Shown here piece by piece: positions 46,806-55,508 of a stretch of DNA of 64,000 bases (positions are counted from its first letter, which is position 1; the number at the start of each line of letters is the position of its first letter). This DNA is from Swaminathania salitolerans (GTDB taxonomy: Bacteria; Pseudomonadota; Alphaproteobacteria; Acetobacterales; Acetobacteraceae): assembly GCF_007988945.1 (NCBI RefSeq), contig NZ_BJVC01000002.1, forward strand, positions 248,001 to 312,000, read 5' to 3'. A model generated the notes under the pieces. That model was not told the origin of the DNA. It was given only the letters and a program-made list of their open reading frames with translations, and ran no database searches. Made by a program: the position numbers and the translations under genes.

Positions 46806-47945
46806 TCAGTCGTTGAGGGGATAGAGCGCGAGAAGCCGCCTCTGCTTGCGCCAGTACCGCAGCATCGTATAGGCGCCGCAGGTCTTCCACCCGCGTGCCC
46901 GGTTCAGCGCCCCGATACGGAAGGCCTGACGATAGTGATAGAACTGGGCCCTGTAGGCTTCCCAGAGGGTCGTACGCGAATCCCAGATATGGGTGGCCTC
47001 CGAACCGACCCCGTTCAGCTCGATGATCTCGAATCCCTCACCCGCTCGCAGGGCTTCCACGGAATCCGCCTTCACATCGATCCGCCCGAAATGGAATTCG
47101 GAAACGTCGCCGATGATCTCATCCAGACGCCGTGTCAGGGCCTCGGTGGCATCCTTGCACCCGTTGCGGAAGATGGAGCCCTTGCAATGATTGCCGGTGA
47201 ACACGAGCTGAACCGCTTCGCCCGGTGCCGGTACGGTGTCGAGACGCTCCCGAAGCCGGGGGAGATAGATATCGGGCAGGAGATTGGTCCGGCTGTCTCG
47301 CGCGATCAGATCGCGGATGGATGTCTGTCCGTCGCCATGAAGAACAGGGGCCTCCTTGTACGTGATCGACGTGATCCGGCCATGGGGGTCACCGGGGTCG
47401 CGCATGTAGAAAAGACCCGCTTCGACAGGGCCGCGCGCCAGAGCCTGGGCAAGGACGCGCACCCCGAGCGGAAAACTGTCGAGAACCGCACCGAGCTGCT
47501 CGCGTCGTTCGACGAGTTTGACCCCTGTCCCGTTGCAGCCGATATCGGGCTTGACCACGAGCGGGAAGCTCAGCCCGCGAGCGTCGATCTTCGCCAGAAG
47601 CCTCTCGGCATTGCCTTCCTTCCGGTTCCGGCGAAGCATGATCGTCACATAAGGTGCGATCCAGCCCCGTGCCACCGGGCCGGCAAGATCGAGAATGCCG
47701 CTCTTGCTTTCTCCACAGAGCCCGCCTGTCTCGATCAGCGGATTGGCGGCGCTCGGTATGCTGAAATCGCCATATCTCAATCCCATGGCGATCCAGTAGA
47801 GGACGATCGGCGTATAGAAGATCGAACCGGGCCAGAATTCGAAAAGGGAGAGGGGATGCGGCTCGCGAGAGTCTGTTTCCCTGTCTGTCCGGACTCCGTC
47901 CGACGACGTTTCATGAACTGTCTGCAGCATCGATCTATCAGTCAC
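46806..47945 (-). CDS. ATP-grasp family ligase of unknown substrate
   Basis: The 379-residue protein has an N-terminal domain with a hydrophobic block (SLFEFWPGSIFYTPIVLYWI, about 33-52) and GLCGESKSGILDL, then an ATP-grasp core: LSFPLVVKPDIGCNGTGVKL (ATP-binding Lys), SITYKEAPVLHGDG and FEIIELNGVGSEATHIWD (metal-binding Glu/Asn near the end). The family joins a carboxylate to an amine, thiol or hydroxyl via an acyl phosphate, and relatives are often labelled D-alanine ligase-like, but this is not Ddl. It overlaps the DedA gene by 8 bases and is the second gene of that pair. Confidence 0.8.
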   Translation of the reverse strand: MTDRSMLQTVHETSSDGVRTDRETDSREPHPLSLFEFWPGSIFYTPIVLYWIAMGLRYGDFSIPSAANPLIETGGLCGESKSGILDLAGPVARGWIAPYVTIMLRRNRKEGNAERLLAKIDARGLSFPLVVKPDIGCNGTGVKLVERREQLGAVLDSFPLGVRVLAQALARGPVEAGLFYMRDPGDPHGRITSITYKEAPVLHGDGQTSIRDLIARDSRTNLLPDIYLPRLRERLDTVPAPGEAVQLVFTGNHCKGSIFRNGCKDATEALTRRLDEIIGDVSEFHFGRIDVKADSVEALRAGEGFEIIELNGVGSEATHIWDSRTTLWEAYRAQFYHYRQAFRIGALNRARGWKTCGAYTMLRYWRKQRRLLALYPLND

Positions 47946-48534
47946 TGAAAGTCTGGAAGCGCGCTATGAGCCGCCCGACGAAAAGAAGTGTCAGAACGAA
48001 CCCCGCGATCCCGAACCATCGCCATCCCTCCATATGCGCGCTCAGCCAGCCCCCGACATGGAGGGAGACACCGAAGAGGAGCGATGTCCAGATCAGCGTG
48101 GCGACAACAGCACTCCCCGCGAAGGCGCCGAACGGTGCCCGGAAGAATCCGCAGGCCGTATAGAGAGGCAGGCGCGCTCCGGGGATGAAACGGCTGATGA
48201 CGACCGTCCTGACCACGTTGCGGACAAACCAGTCGTGACCGCGGTCGTGGCGGGGCAAGGTGAGCCAGCGTCGTGCAGGCGGCCAGGACGAGCCGAGCGC
48301 TCCGAGGCCATAGAGACCCAGATCGCCGACCGCGACGCCGATATAGAGAGCGACGAGCGCGACGGACACGCTGATACGGCCGTCATCTGCCGCCATGGCG
48401 GCGATCATCGTGGTCGCGTCCTCCAGAATGAAGGTACCCAGAATCACGGCAAGCCCCTTGGACCACCAGGCCGCCCCCGCAACGGAGAGCAGATGATAGA
48501 GCGAGCCGGTTTGAAACATGGAACCTTCAGACAT
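47938..48534 (-). CDS. DedA-family membrane protein
   Basis: The 198-residue protein has about five hydrophobic segments and DedA signatures: FILEDATTMIAA with the conserved acidic pair near residue 38, and VVISRFIPGARLPLYTACGF at about 112-131 with the conserved Arg and Gly residues. DedA/Tvp38 proteins act in membrane lipid handling; some flip undecaprenyl phosphate or phosphatidylethanolamine and need the proton motive force. A second in-frame ATG at 48519, preceded by AAGG, might be the true start. It is followed by the overlapping ATP-grasp gene, which suggests a joint function. Confidence 0.88.
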   Translation of the reverse strand: MSEGSMFQTGSLYHLLSVAGAAWWSKGLAVILGTFILEDATTMIAAMAADDGRISVSVALVALYIGVAVGDLGLYGLGALGSSWPPARRWLTLPRHDRGHDWFVRNVVRTVVISRFIPGARLPLYTACGFFRAPFGAFAGSAVVATLIWTSLLFGVSLHVGGWLSAHMEGWRWFGIAGFVLTLLFVGRLIARFQTFSD

Positions 48535-48663
48535 GGCGGAGCATGTGCCATGCCCGCACGGAAAACGCCAATCCGGCGAAACGCCGTTACCATAGCGCCA
48601 TTCACCGACGAGGCAAATATCGGGGGAACACCCCGAGGCAGATCCCGGGACAGATTCCGGGGC

Positions 48664-48717
48664 GGCTCCGGGGGCTCGTCCCCGGTGCTCGGCTCCGGGG
48701 GCTCGTCCCCGGTGCTC
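48664..48717. repeat. 27-bp tandem repeat, two copies
   Basis: GGCTCCGGGGGCTCGTCCCC plus GGTGCTC occurs at 48664-48690 and exactly again at 48691-48717, with a partial third copy after it. Each unit can fold on itself (CCGGGG/CCCCGG). It lies in the ~245-base gap between the DedA and LacI genes, where no gene is seen. Confidence 0.85.
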
Positions 48718-48782
48718 GTCCCCGGGGCTCGTATCGGGAGCAAAGCCGGTTATGGCGGGAAAGGAGGGCAGGAGAGGGAAGT

Positions 48783-49838
48783 TCAGCCCCCTTGCGGTTC
48801 AGCGGCTGACGCGCCGAAACTCGCACGCAGGATCAGGCGTGGCGGAATCACATCTTCCTCGAAAGGGAGATCGGGCCGCTCTATACGCGCATGCAGTCGT
48901 CTCGCTGCGGCAAGCCCCACCTCCCGGGGTCGTGTCGCGATCGTCGCAAGTGGCGGAAAGGCGGCCGCCGCCTGAGGCAGATCGTCCATCCCGATAACGG
49001 CGAAAGCCTCTCCGACCCGACGCCCCAGTCGCCGCAGATGATGCGAGAGATCAAGGGCAATGACGTCGTTGAAACAGATCGCTGCGTCGGGAGCATCCGG
49101 GGAGTCGAGGAGGCGATCCATGGCGGCCTCATCGTAACGGTTATCCGGCTTGCCCGAAACGACATAGCGTTCACCGATACCGAAGCGTCGCGCAAATGCC
49201 AGATAGGCCTCGAGCCGCGCGCGCCCGGCGGAGTGCGCGGTCATGTTGCCGACATAGGCGATCCGTCGCCTGCCGCTCTCAACAAGGCGCTCCATCGCCT
49301 GAGCGACACCGCGCCCATAATCCACAGCGACGTAATCTCCCGTCATCCCGCCAGCATCACCGACAGGGATCCTGCGCAAGACCTGCACGAAGGGAAGACG
49401 CAGACGCGAGAGCTCCCCGACGAGATCGGGCCCGCTGCCGATCGCGGGGCAGAGGATGATTCCATCCACATTATGCTCGCGCAGGCGCTGGATCTGCCTG
49501 GCCTGGCGGTCTGCGGATTCTCCGCTATTGGCGATGAAGCACACTGTGCCGAGAAGGTCGTTCGCCTCCTCGACGCCTGCGGTCAGCGCGCCGAAGAACG
49601 GATTATCCATGTTCGGAAGGACGAGACCGACGGTTCCGGTCCGGTTGTGACGGAGATTGGCCGCACCGCGATTATAGATATAGCCCAGACGCTTCATTGC
49701 ATCCTGAACCCGGTCGCGGGTCGCGGTTGCGACGAGGGGACTTTGCCTGAGTACGAGTGAGGCCGTTGCCCGGGAGACCCCGGCCTCCCGGGCGACTGTC
49801 AGGAGATTGACGGACGCCTTTCCGGGCTTCGCTTTCAT
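48783..49838 (-). CDS. LacI-family transcriptional regulator
   Basis: The 351-residue protein has the LacI DNA-binding head (LLTVAREAGVSRATASLVLR, about 12-31) with the hinge helix GAANLRHNRTG, and the periplasmic-binding-like effector domain with VGLVLPNMDNPFFGALTAGV, NVDGIILCPA and AAICFNDVIALDL. It should repress a carbon-utilisation operon and be released by a sugar. No sugar gene is next to it, so its target may be elsewhere. ATG 49838 is chosen as the usual distance before the HTH; the longer form from 49925 is less likely. Confidence 0.9.
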   Translation of the reverse strand: MKAKPGKASVNLLTVAREAGVSRATASLVLRQSPLVATATRDRVQDAMKRLGYIYNRGAANLRHNRTGTVGLVLPNMDNPFFGALTAGVEEANDLLGTVCFIANSGESADRQARQIQRLREHNVDGIILCPAIGSGPDLVGELSRLRLPFVQVLRRIPVGDAGGMTGDYVAVDYGRGVAQAMERLVESGRRRIAYVGNMTAHSAGRARLEAYLAFARRFGIGERYVVSGKPDNRYDEAAMDRLLDSPDAPDAAICFNDVIALDLSHHLRRLGRRVGEAFAVIGMDDLPQAAAAFPPLATIATRPREVGLAAARRLHARIERPDLPFEEDVIPPRLILRASFGASAAEPQGG

Positions 49839-50233
49839 CGCCCCACCATGCGGGATCCGGTCTCGCCGGAAAGAAGCGAATTCCCCTCGCACTTCAGAAT
49901 TATACAATCCTCCCAGAAAGATCATAAGTTGGTTACAGAAAATCGTTCATATGAGCAATAAAAATTCAAAATGATTTGTTACTAGCCACTCCAGCCCTCT
50001 TTCGACTAGGAGGCACGCAACGAAGTTGACATGTGGGACAGAATGCAAAACTCAACGCAAACCCACAATTCGGGTATAAGCACAACACGACATCGGGAGA
50101 ATCGGAGTTAATTCAAATGATTTTTCTGGTGTAGACGCTGACCTGTCTCTGAAACCGGGGCTGGAAAAAGCCCTTTCGTCCTGCTAGTTCCCCGGCTCGT
50201 TCTTTATTCATAAAGAAAACTAAGAGGTTGCCA
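49839..50233. other. AT-richer intergenic region between divergent genes
   Basis: No gene is supported in these ~395 bases. It must hold the promoters of the LacI gene (minus) and of the repeat protein (plus). ATTCAAAATGATTT (49964-49977) and ATTCAAATGATTTTT (50111-50125) are near-identical direct repeats and may be protein-binding sites. TTGACA at 50026-50031 could be a -35 box, but no good -10 box follows at the right distance. Confidence 0.4.
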
Positions 50234-50752
50234 TTGGCTAAGATCGCCCGGTCCCGCTCGACCGCCGCCCGCAAGAGAACAACCGCAAAGACGTCGGACG
50301 GGACCAATCGCGAGAGCGTGCCGGCCACGCCCTCGCCCGAGGAACCGGCTTCTGCGCCGGAGGCGGAGCCCGTTTCCGCAACCGAGCACGACGCGCAGGC
50401 TTCCGGAGGCGGAACCTCGCAACAGCACGCATCGGCGACGGATGCGGACGCGAGCGCGTCCGGCGCGGCAGAGACGCCTGCCGGGCCGCCCGTGCAGACG
50501 ACACGCTATCCGGCAGACGCATTATATTTCGACGCAGCCTGGTATCGTGCGGCCTATCCGGATGTCGAAGCCTGCGGAATGGATGCCGTGGAGCATTTCA
50601 TGACGCACGGATATCTCGAGGGCCGGAATCCGAACGCGATATTCAGGGTCGACGCGTATATCGCGGCCAATCCCGACATCAGCTTGACGATAAACCCTTT
50701 CTTGCACTTCATCATGTATGGCGCGTCCGAGGGTCGTCCCCTGCATCCCTGA
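50234..50752 (+). CDS. Protein with basic disordered N-terminus and two ~40-residue YPDV-type repeats
   Basis: The 172-residue protein starts at TTG 50234 with AAGAGG 6 bases upstream (TTG 50228 would leave no spacing). Residues 1-20 are Lys/Arg-rich and 20-90 are Ala/Glu/Ser/Pro-rich and likely disordered. The last ~75 residues hold two copies of a repeat: YFDAAWYRAAYPDVEACGMD with HFMTHGYLEGRNP, then FRVDAYIAANPDISLTINPF with HFIMYGASEGRPL. This repeat occurs in some bacterial surface proteins and beside glycosyltransferase domains, as far as I recall. Here it stands alone, just before mltB. The function is unknown. Confidence 0.75.
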   Translation: MAKIARSRSTAARKRTTAKTSDGTNRESVPATPSPEEPASAPEAEPVSATEHDAQASGGGTSQQHASATDADASASGAAETPAGPPVQTTRYPADALYFDAAWYRAAYPDVEACGMDAVEHFMTHGYLEGRNPNAIFRVDAYIAANPDISLTINPFLHFIMYGASEGRPLHP

Positions 50753-50804
50753 GCCGGGGAGGGTCGCATGGAGCGCTTTCGAGACCCGAACGGCAAGGAT
50801 GGGA

Positions 50805-51842
50805 ATGACTGTGCTCGATAGAAGATCGCTCCTCGCGACCGCTATACTGGCCCCTGCCGCGGCCCGACCCGCCATGGGTCGTACTGCCGCGCATCATGCG
50901 GCCGCGCATCATGCGGCCGCGCATCGCAAGACGCATGCAGCGCATAAAAGCTATGCGTCATTTCTGGCGGGCATACGCGAGGAGGCGATCGCGCAGGGTC
51001 TTTCCGCCGCGATCGTCACCCGGGCTCTCGCGTTGACGAAAACGCCGAATGCCAGGGTTCTGAAACTCGATCGTCACCAGCCTGAATTCACGATGACCTG
51101 GGCGCAATACCGGACGCGCGTCGTCGGAGCGACCCGGATCAGTCAGGGGAAGGCCGCCTGGCAGCAGCGTCAGGATCTGCTCGAACAGACGGGACGGGCC
51201 TATGGCGTCGATCCGCGCGCCATCATCGGTATCTGGGGTCTCGAATCGGGATTCGGTCGCAAGACCGGCTCGTTTTCGGTCATCGATTCCCTTGCCACGC
51301 TCTCCTATGACGGGCGTCGCGCGAAGTTTTTCCATGGCGAGCTGATGAAGGCGCTCCAGATCCTCGACCATGGCGATATTCTCCCCGAGGCAATGCTCGG
51401 CTCCTATGCCGGCGCCATGGGTCAGCCCCAGTTCATGCCGAGCGCCTATCTCCGCTTCGCCGTGGATGCCGATCATGACGGGCATCGCAATATCTGGACC
51501 AGCGAGCCGGATGTCTTCGCTTCGGTCGCCAATTACCTGCACAAGAGCGGGTGGCAGGATGGGGCGCCATGGGGGCAGCCCGTCCAGCTTACCCAGCCCA
51601 TCGATCAGGCCCGGACCGGTCGTGGCAAGACGCGCACCCTCGGGGAATGGATGTCCCTCGGGGTGCGACGCAGCGACGGAAGCCGGTTCTCCCGTCCGGA
51701 TGAGCCCGGCGCGCTCCTCCGTCCCGACGGGGACGGAACGGAAGCCTTCATGGTCTATCACAATTTCAACGTGATCCGGCGCTACAATCCCTCGGATTAC
51801 TATGCACTCGGCGTGGGGCTTCTCGGTTATGCCATTGCCTGA
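50805..51842 (+). CDS. Lytic murein transglycosylase (MltB family)
   Basis: The 345-residue enzyme cleaves peptidoglycan glycan strands to leave 1,6-anhydro ends. It has a signal-like N-terminus (DRRSLLATAILAPAAARPAM) and a short His/Ala linker coded by an exact 15-base repeat. The catalytic Glu147 lies in GIWGLESGFGRKTGSF, and GSYAGAMGQPQFMPSAYLRF is the family block. DADHDGHRNIW recalls the metal-binding motif of MltB/Slt35. The last 14 bases overlap the rlpA-like gene, the first link of a long packed gene run. Confidence 0.93.
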   Translation: MTVLDRRSLLATAILAPAAARPAMGRTAAHHAAAHHAAAHRKTHAAHKSYASFLAGIREEAIAQGLSAAIVTRALALTKTPNARVLKLDRHQPEFTMTWAQYRTRVVGATRISQGKAAWQQRQDLLEQTGRAYGVDPRAIIGIWGLESGFGRKTGSFSVIDSLATLSYDGRRAKFFHGELMKALQILDHGDILPEAMLGSYAGAMGQPQFMPSAYLRFAVDADHDGHRNIWTSEPDVFASVANYLHKSGWQDGAPWGQPVQLTQPIDQARTGRGKTRTLGEWMSLGVRRSDGSRFSRPDEPGALLRPDGDGTEAFMVYHNFNVIRRYNPSDYYALGVGLLGYAIA

Positions 51843-52698
51843 TTCGCGACGTCTCGTCGCTTTCCTGTGCCTTTACGGTCTGGCCGGATGTCATCATGAA
51901 TCGTCGAAAACGCGACAGGATGTGCGCTACGTAACGGGTGCGGCGTGGCAGGGGCGGGATGGCTGGTTCTACCCCGCCGAGGATTTCGCCCTGAAGGAAC
52001 GCGGTCTGGCGGTAATCGCGACGAAGCCCGCAAGCGGCGTGACCGCAGATGGCGAGATCTGGTCGGCGCGCGCGATGACGGGCGCACATCAGACGCTTCA
52101 GCTCCCCGCCGTGGTGAGCGTACGGAACCTGCAAAACGGACGGATCGTCCGGATACGTCTCAATGATCGCGGGCCCGGTACGGCAGGGCGCATCATCGCG
52201 ATTTCACCACACGCGGCCGCGCTGCTCGGCATGGGAGAGGCGCCAACCCCCGTCGAGATCGTGGAAGACGAGGCGCTCAGCAGACGCATCGCCGACTCCG
52301 ATCCCCATGCCGCCAAGCTCGAGATCGCGACCGCACCGCGCGAGGCGATCACGGCAGAATCGCTTACGGACGGTCACAAGGAGGAAATCGGCGGCGCGCC
52401 CTCCCGCGAGGACGCAAGGAGCCAAGCGCTCCTGCTGCCTGAAATGCCGGCGACGGTGCAAAACGGAATGGCCGAGACCGTCAGTTACGAAATCCTGCTC
52501 GGATCCTTTTCGGGTCGATCCGTCGCCGCCCGGGTCGCAGCGCGATGCGACGGTGCGGTCACGCGCGGATCGGAAGACGGAGGGCGTTTGCCGTGGCGCG
52601 TGACACGCGGCCCCTTCACAACGGTCGCCGAGGCAGATAGGGCATTGGATCAGGCGCGCCCATGCGGCAGCACGGGCGCTCGGATTGTGGTCAGGTAA
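51829..52698 (+). CDS. RlpA-like septal lipoprotein with SPOR-like tail
   Basis: The 289-residue protein has a lipoprotein signal (LVAFLCLYGLAGC; Cys near residue 21). A double-psi beta-barrel domain follows (about 30-135), with the block GRIVRIRLNDRGPGTAGRII that includes the Asp of RlpA lytic transglycosylases. The C-terminal ~75 residues (YEILLGSFSG, then WRVTRGPFTTVAEADRALD) look like a SPOR domain, which binds denuded septal peptidoglycan. In RlpA it cleaves naked glycan strands. It overlaps mltB and is 9 bases from the carboxypeptidase gene. Confidence 0.87.
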   Translation: MPLPDSRRLVAFLCLYGLAGCHHESSKTRQDVRYVTGAAWQGRDGWFYPAEDFALKERGLAVIATKPASGVTADGEIWSARAMTGAHQTLQLPAVVSVRNLQNGRIVRIRLNDRGPGTAGRIIAISPHAAALLGMGEAPTPVEIVEDEALSRRIADSDPHAAKLEIATAPREAITAESLTDGHKEEIGGAPSREDARSQALLLPEMPATVQNGMAETVSYEILLGSFSGRSVAARVAARCDGAVTRGSEDGGRLPWRVTRGPFTTVAEADRALDQARPCGSTGARIVVR

Positions 52699-52707
52699 GG
52701 GTTCGAC

Positions 52708-53934
52708 GTGCGGACAAGACGTTTTCTGCTTTCAGGTGCGGCTGGTTTGGCCGTCTCGACTCACTTCGCCCTGGCGCGACCCAGACGCGGCCATTCGGGA
52801 CATGCATCTCCCACGCCCGAGGCCACGCCTGCGCCGGGCGCCTCTCCGGCCAGCACGCCGATCGGCCCCCTGGACACCGTCGCACGCTGGGCCTGCGTGA
52901 TCGATTACGATACGGGAGCGACCCTGCTCGAGAAGGATGCCGACGCGCATATGCCGCCATCCTCCCTGACCAAGATGATGACCGCCTATATCGTGTTCGG
53001 AATGCTGCGCTCGGGTCATCTCTCGCTCACGCAGATGCTTCCGGTCAGCGAGAAAGCCTGGCGTACCCAGGGATCGAAAATGTTCGTTCCGCTGGGCGAG
53101 AGCGTCTCGGTTTCCGATCTGATCGAAGGGATGGTCATCCAGTCCGGAAACGACGCCTGTATCGTGCTCGCCGAGGGAATCGCGGGGTCGGAAGATCAGT
53201 TCGTGGCGATCATGAACAGGGAGGCGGCGAAGCTTCGCCTCGCGAACACCCATTTCATGAACTGTACCGGCCTGCCCAACGACGCCCAGTACATGTGTGC
53301 GCGCGACGTCAGTCTGCTCGCGATGCATCTCATCCGCGACTACCCTGAATATTATCATTTCTTCGGCGCCACGGAATTCACCTTCAACAAGATCAAGCAG
53401 GGCAATCGCAACGTTCTGGTCGACAAGGGTCTCGCCGACGGGCTGAAGACGGGCCATACCGATGCCGGAGGATACGGCCTGTGCGCGAGTTCCAAACGGA
53501 ATGGACGCCGGGTCATCATGACCATCAACGGGACGAACTCGATGAACGAGCGTGCCCATGAAGGCGAGCGTCTGCTCGGCTGGGCCTTCGCGAATTTCGA
53601 GAACGTGACGCTCTTCCATCACGGTCAGGTCGTCGATCACGTGCCGGTCTATATGGGCGAACAGGCAGACGTGCCACTGATCGGCACGCGCGACATCGTC
53701 CTGACCCTTCCGCATGGCTGGCAGCAGCGCAGCCGTATCAGCGTCGAATATCCGTCTCCCGCCATAGCTCCCGTGATGGCCGGACAGACGCTCGGCGCGC
53801 TCGTGCTGCAGAACCAGGGAATGCCCGACATCCGTCTCGATCTCGTCGCCGGACAATCTGTGCCGCGTCTCGGGCTGGTCGGTCGCGCCATGGCCCGTCT
53901 GGGCCACGGCCCCAAACCCGTGCCGCATAGCTGA
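52708..53934 (+). CDS. D-alanyl-D-alanine carboxypeptidase (PBP5/6 family)
   Basis: The 408-residue low-molecular-weight penicillin-binding protein trims the terminal D-Ala of peptidoglycan peptides. All three motifs are present: SLTK with Ser86 as nucleophile, SGN at about 146 and KTG at about 247. An N-terminal signal with an Arg pair (RTRRFLLSGAAGLAVS) precedes a Pro/Ala-rich linker, and a C-terminal beta-domain follows the catalytic domain. The start is GTG 52708. It sits between septal wall genes and tmk. Confidence 0.95.
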   Translation: MRTRRFLLSGAAGLAVSTHFALARPRRGHSGHASPTPEATPAPGASPASTPIGPLDTVARWACVIDYDTGATLLEKDADAHMPPSSLTKMMTAYIVFGMLRSGHLSLTQMLPVSEKAWRTQGSKMFVPLGESVSVSDLIEGMVIQSGNDACIVLAEGIAGSEDQFVAIMNREAAKLRLANTHFMNCTGLPNDAQYMCARDVSLLAMHLIRDYPEYYHFFGATEFTFNKIKQGNRNVLVDKGLADGLKTGHTDAGGYGLCASSKRNGRRVIMTINGTNSMNERAHEGERLLGWAFANFENVTLFHHGQVVDHVPVYMGEQADVPLIGTRDIVLTLPHGWQQRSRISVEYPSPAIAPVMAGQTLGALVLQNQGMPDIRLDLVAGQSVPRLGLVGRAMARLGHGPKPVPHS

Positions 53935-53937
53935 GGC

Positions 53938-54567
53938 GTGAGCGGGTTTTTCATCACCTTCGAGGGCGGGGAGGGCGCCGGGAAATCGACGCAGGCCCGC
54001 GCGCTCACCGCGGCACTCCGGGCGCTCGGCAAGACCGTGGTTCTCACCCGCGAACCGGGCGGATCGCCCGGGGCTGAGTCGATGCGCGAACTGCTTCTGT
54101 TCGGCGATGCGCCCCTTTCGCATCGCGCGCAGATTCTCGCTCACATGGCGGCTCGGGCGGATCATCTCGATACACTGATCCTGCCGGCGCTGAAGCGCGG
54201 GGAGATCGTCATCTGCGATCGCTTCCACGATTCGACGATGGTCTATCAGGGATACGGACTTGCCAGCGCGGCACCGGATATTCTCGCATTCATCCGTGCC
54301 CAGCGCGCCCTTCTCGCCTGCGAGCCCGACCTGACCCTTCTTCTCGAAGTGCCGGTCGATACGGGTGCCGAGCGCGTCCGCATCCGCGGGGGGCGTGCCG
54401 ACCGGTACGAAGCCGAGGCGCGCGGCTTCCACGAGCGGGTCGCTTCGGGGTTCGCGTCTCTGGCGGAGGATTTCCCCGAGCGCATTGCGCGCATCGATGC
54501 GACGCGTGACGAGGCGACGGTCACGTCGGATGTCGTGGCGACGACCCTGCATCGCCTGCCGCGATGA
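53938..54567 (+). CDS. tmk: Thymidylate kinase
   Basis: The 209-residue enzyme phosphorylates dTMP to dTDP. The P-loop FEGGEGAGKSTQ lies at about 8-19, the DR(F/Y) motif in VICDRFHDSTMVYQ, and the REPGGSPG block follows the second strand. The lid has RIRGGRADRYE. The start is GTG 53938, 3 bases after the carboxypeptidase stop, and its end overlaps holB by 4 bases. The tmk-holB pairing is common in bacteria. Confidence 0.97.
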   Translation: MSGFFITFEGGEGAGKSTQARALTAALRALGKTVVLTREPGGSPGAESMRELLLFGDAPLSHRAQILAHMAARADHLDTLILPALKRGEIVICDRFHDSTMVYQGYGLASAAPDILAFIRAQRALLACEPDLTLLLEVPVDTGAERVRIRGGRADRYEAEARGFHERVASGFASLAEDFPERIARIDATRDEATVTSDVVATTLHRLPR

Positions 54568-55508
54568 GCCGCGAGGCGAACACCCCCGCTTCGACGCCGC
54601 TGGTCGGTCATATCGCCGAACGGCGTCTCTTCCGACGGGCGATGGAAAGCGGGAAACTGCACCATGCCTGGATGATTCACGGAAGGGCGGGAACAGGTCG
54701 GACCTGCTTCGCATTCGACGCCGCGCGCCTGCTCCTGAACGGAACCGATCCGGACAGCAGAAGCGCGAGACAGATCTCTGCCGGGTCGCATCCGAATCTT
54801 CTCGTGATTCGCAGGCGCATGGACGAGAAACGCAAGAAAATGCGTCAGGAAATCGTCATCGACGATGTTCGACCGGTTCAGGATTTTCTTCATCATACGG
54901 CAGCGGATGGCCGTTGGCGTGTGGTGATCGTGGACGATGCCGAAACGCTCAACCGCAGCGCCGCGAACGCCCTGCTGAAACTGCTGGAGGAACCGCCGGA
55001 GGACGCCGTCTTCCTGCTGACCTGTCCGTCACCCTCGAGCCTCCTGCCGACCCTGCGCAGTCGCTGTCGTCTTCTCGCCCTGTCTCCCCTCGACGACACG
55101 GAATGCGACCGGGTCCTGGCCCAATGTGGCGTCGATGCGGCTGACCGGCCGCGGCTCGTGCGTCAGGCCCAAGGTGCGCCGGGCCGTGTTCTGGCCACCG
55201 ACCTCGACCAGGACGAGACGGCACGCAGGATCGTGGCGTCCCTCCTCGAGGGGAAGGAGGATCCGGAGTCCGACATGCTCGCCGCGTTCCTCAGGCACGA
55301 GGACGGTTTTGCCATTCTCTGCAATTTGCTAGGAGAGGCCCTTGCGGACCGGGCCAGATCGCTGGCTGCGCAAGGAAAGCTGAGTGCGGCCTCCCGGGCC
55401 GCGGACGCATTCTCCTCCCTCCAGACGCTCAGACGCGAGACGGAGCGGTTCAATCTGGACAAGAATCAGGCTGCCAGACAGGCGGCCGCCATAGCGAGTG
55501 CCCCATGA
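54564..55508 (+). CDS. holB: DNA polymerase III subunit delta'
   Basis: The 314-residue AAA+ protein of the clamp loader has the family pattern HHAWMIHGRAGTGRTCFAFD near the N-terminus, where Arg replaces the usual P-loop Lys, as expected for a subunit that need not hydrolyse ATP. NRSAANALLKLLEEPPEDAV and LLPTLRSRCRLL (sensor region) are hallmarks. The usual zinc-binding cysteines of delta' are not apparent. It is linked by 4-base overlaps to tmk and metG. Confidence 0.93.
   Translation: MSREANTPASTPLVGHIAERRLFRRAMESGKLHHAWMIHGRAGTGRTCFAFDAARLLLNGTDPDSRSARQISAGSHPNLLVIRRRMDEKRKKMRQEIVIDDVRPVQDFLHHTAADGRWRVVIVDDAETLNRSAANALLKLLEEPPEDAVFLLTCPSPSSLLPTLRSRCRLLALSPLDDTECDRVLAQCGVDAADRPRLVRQAQGAPGRVLATDLDQDETARRIVASLLEGKEDPESDMLAAFLRHEDGFAILCNLLGEALADRARSLAAQGKLSAASRAADAFSSLQTLRRETERFNLDKNQAARQAAAIASAP

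Noticed and set aside
48543-48809. Frames through the 27-bp repeat
   Set aside because: Repeated Gly/Leu/Arg/Pro codons arise from the tandem repeat itself.
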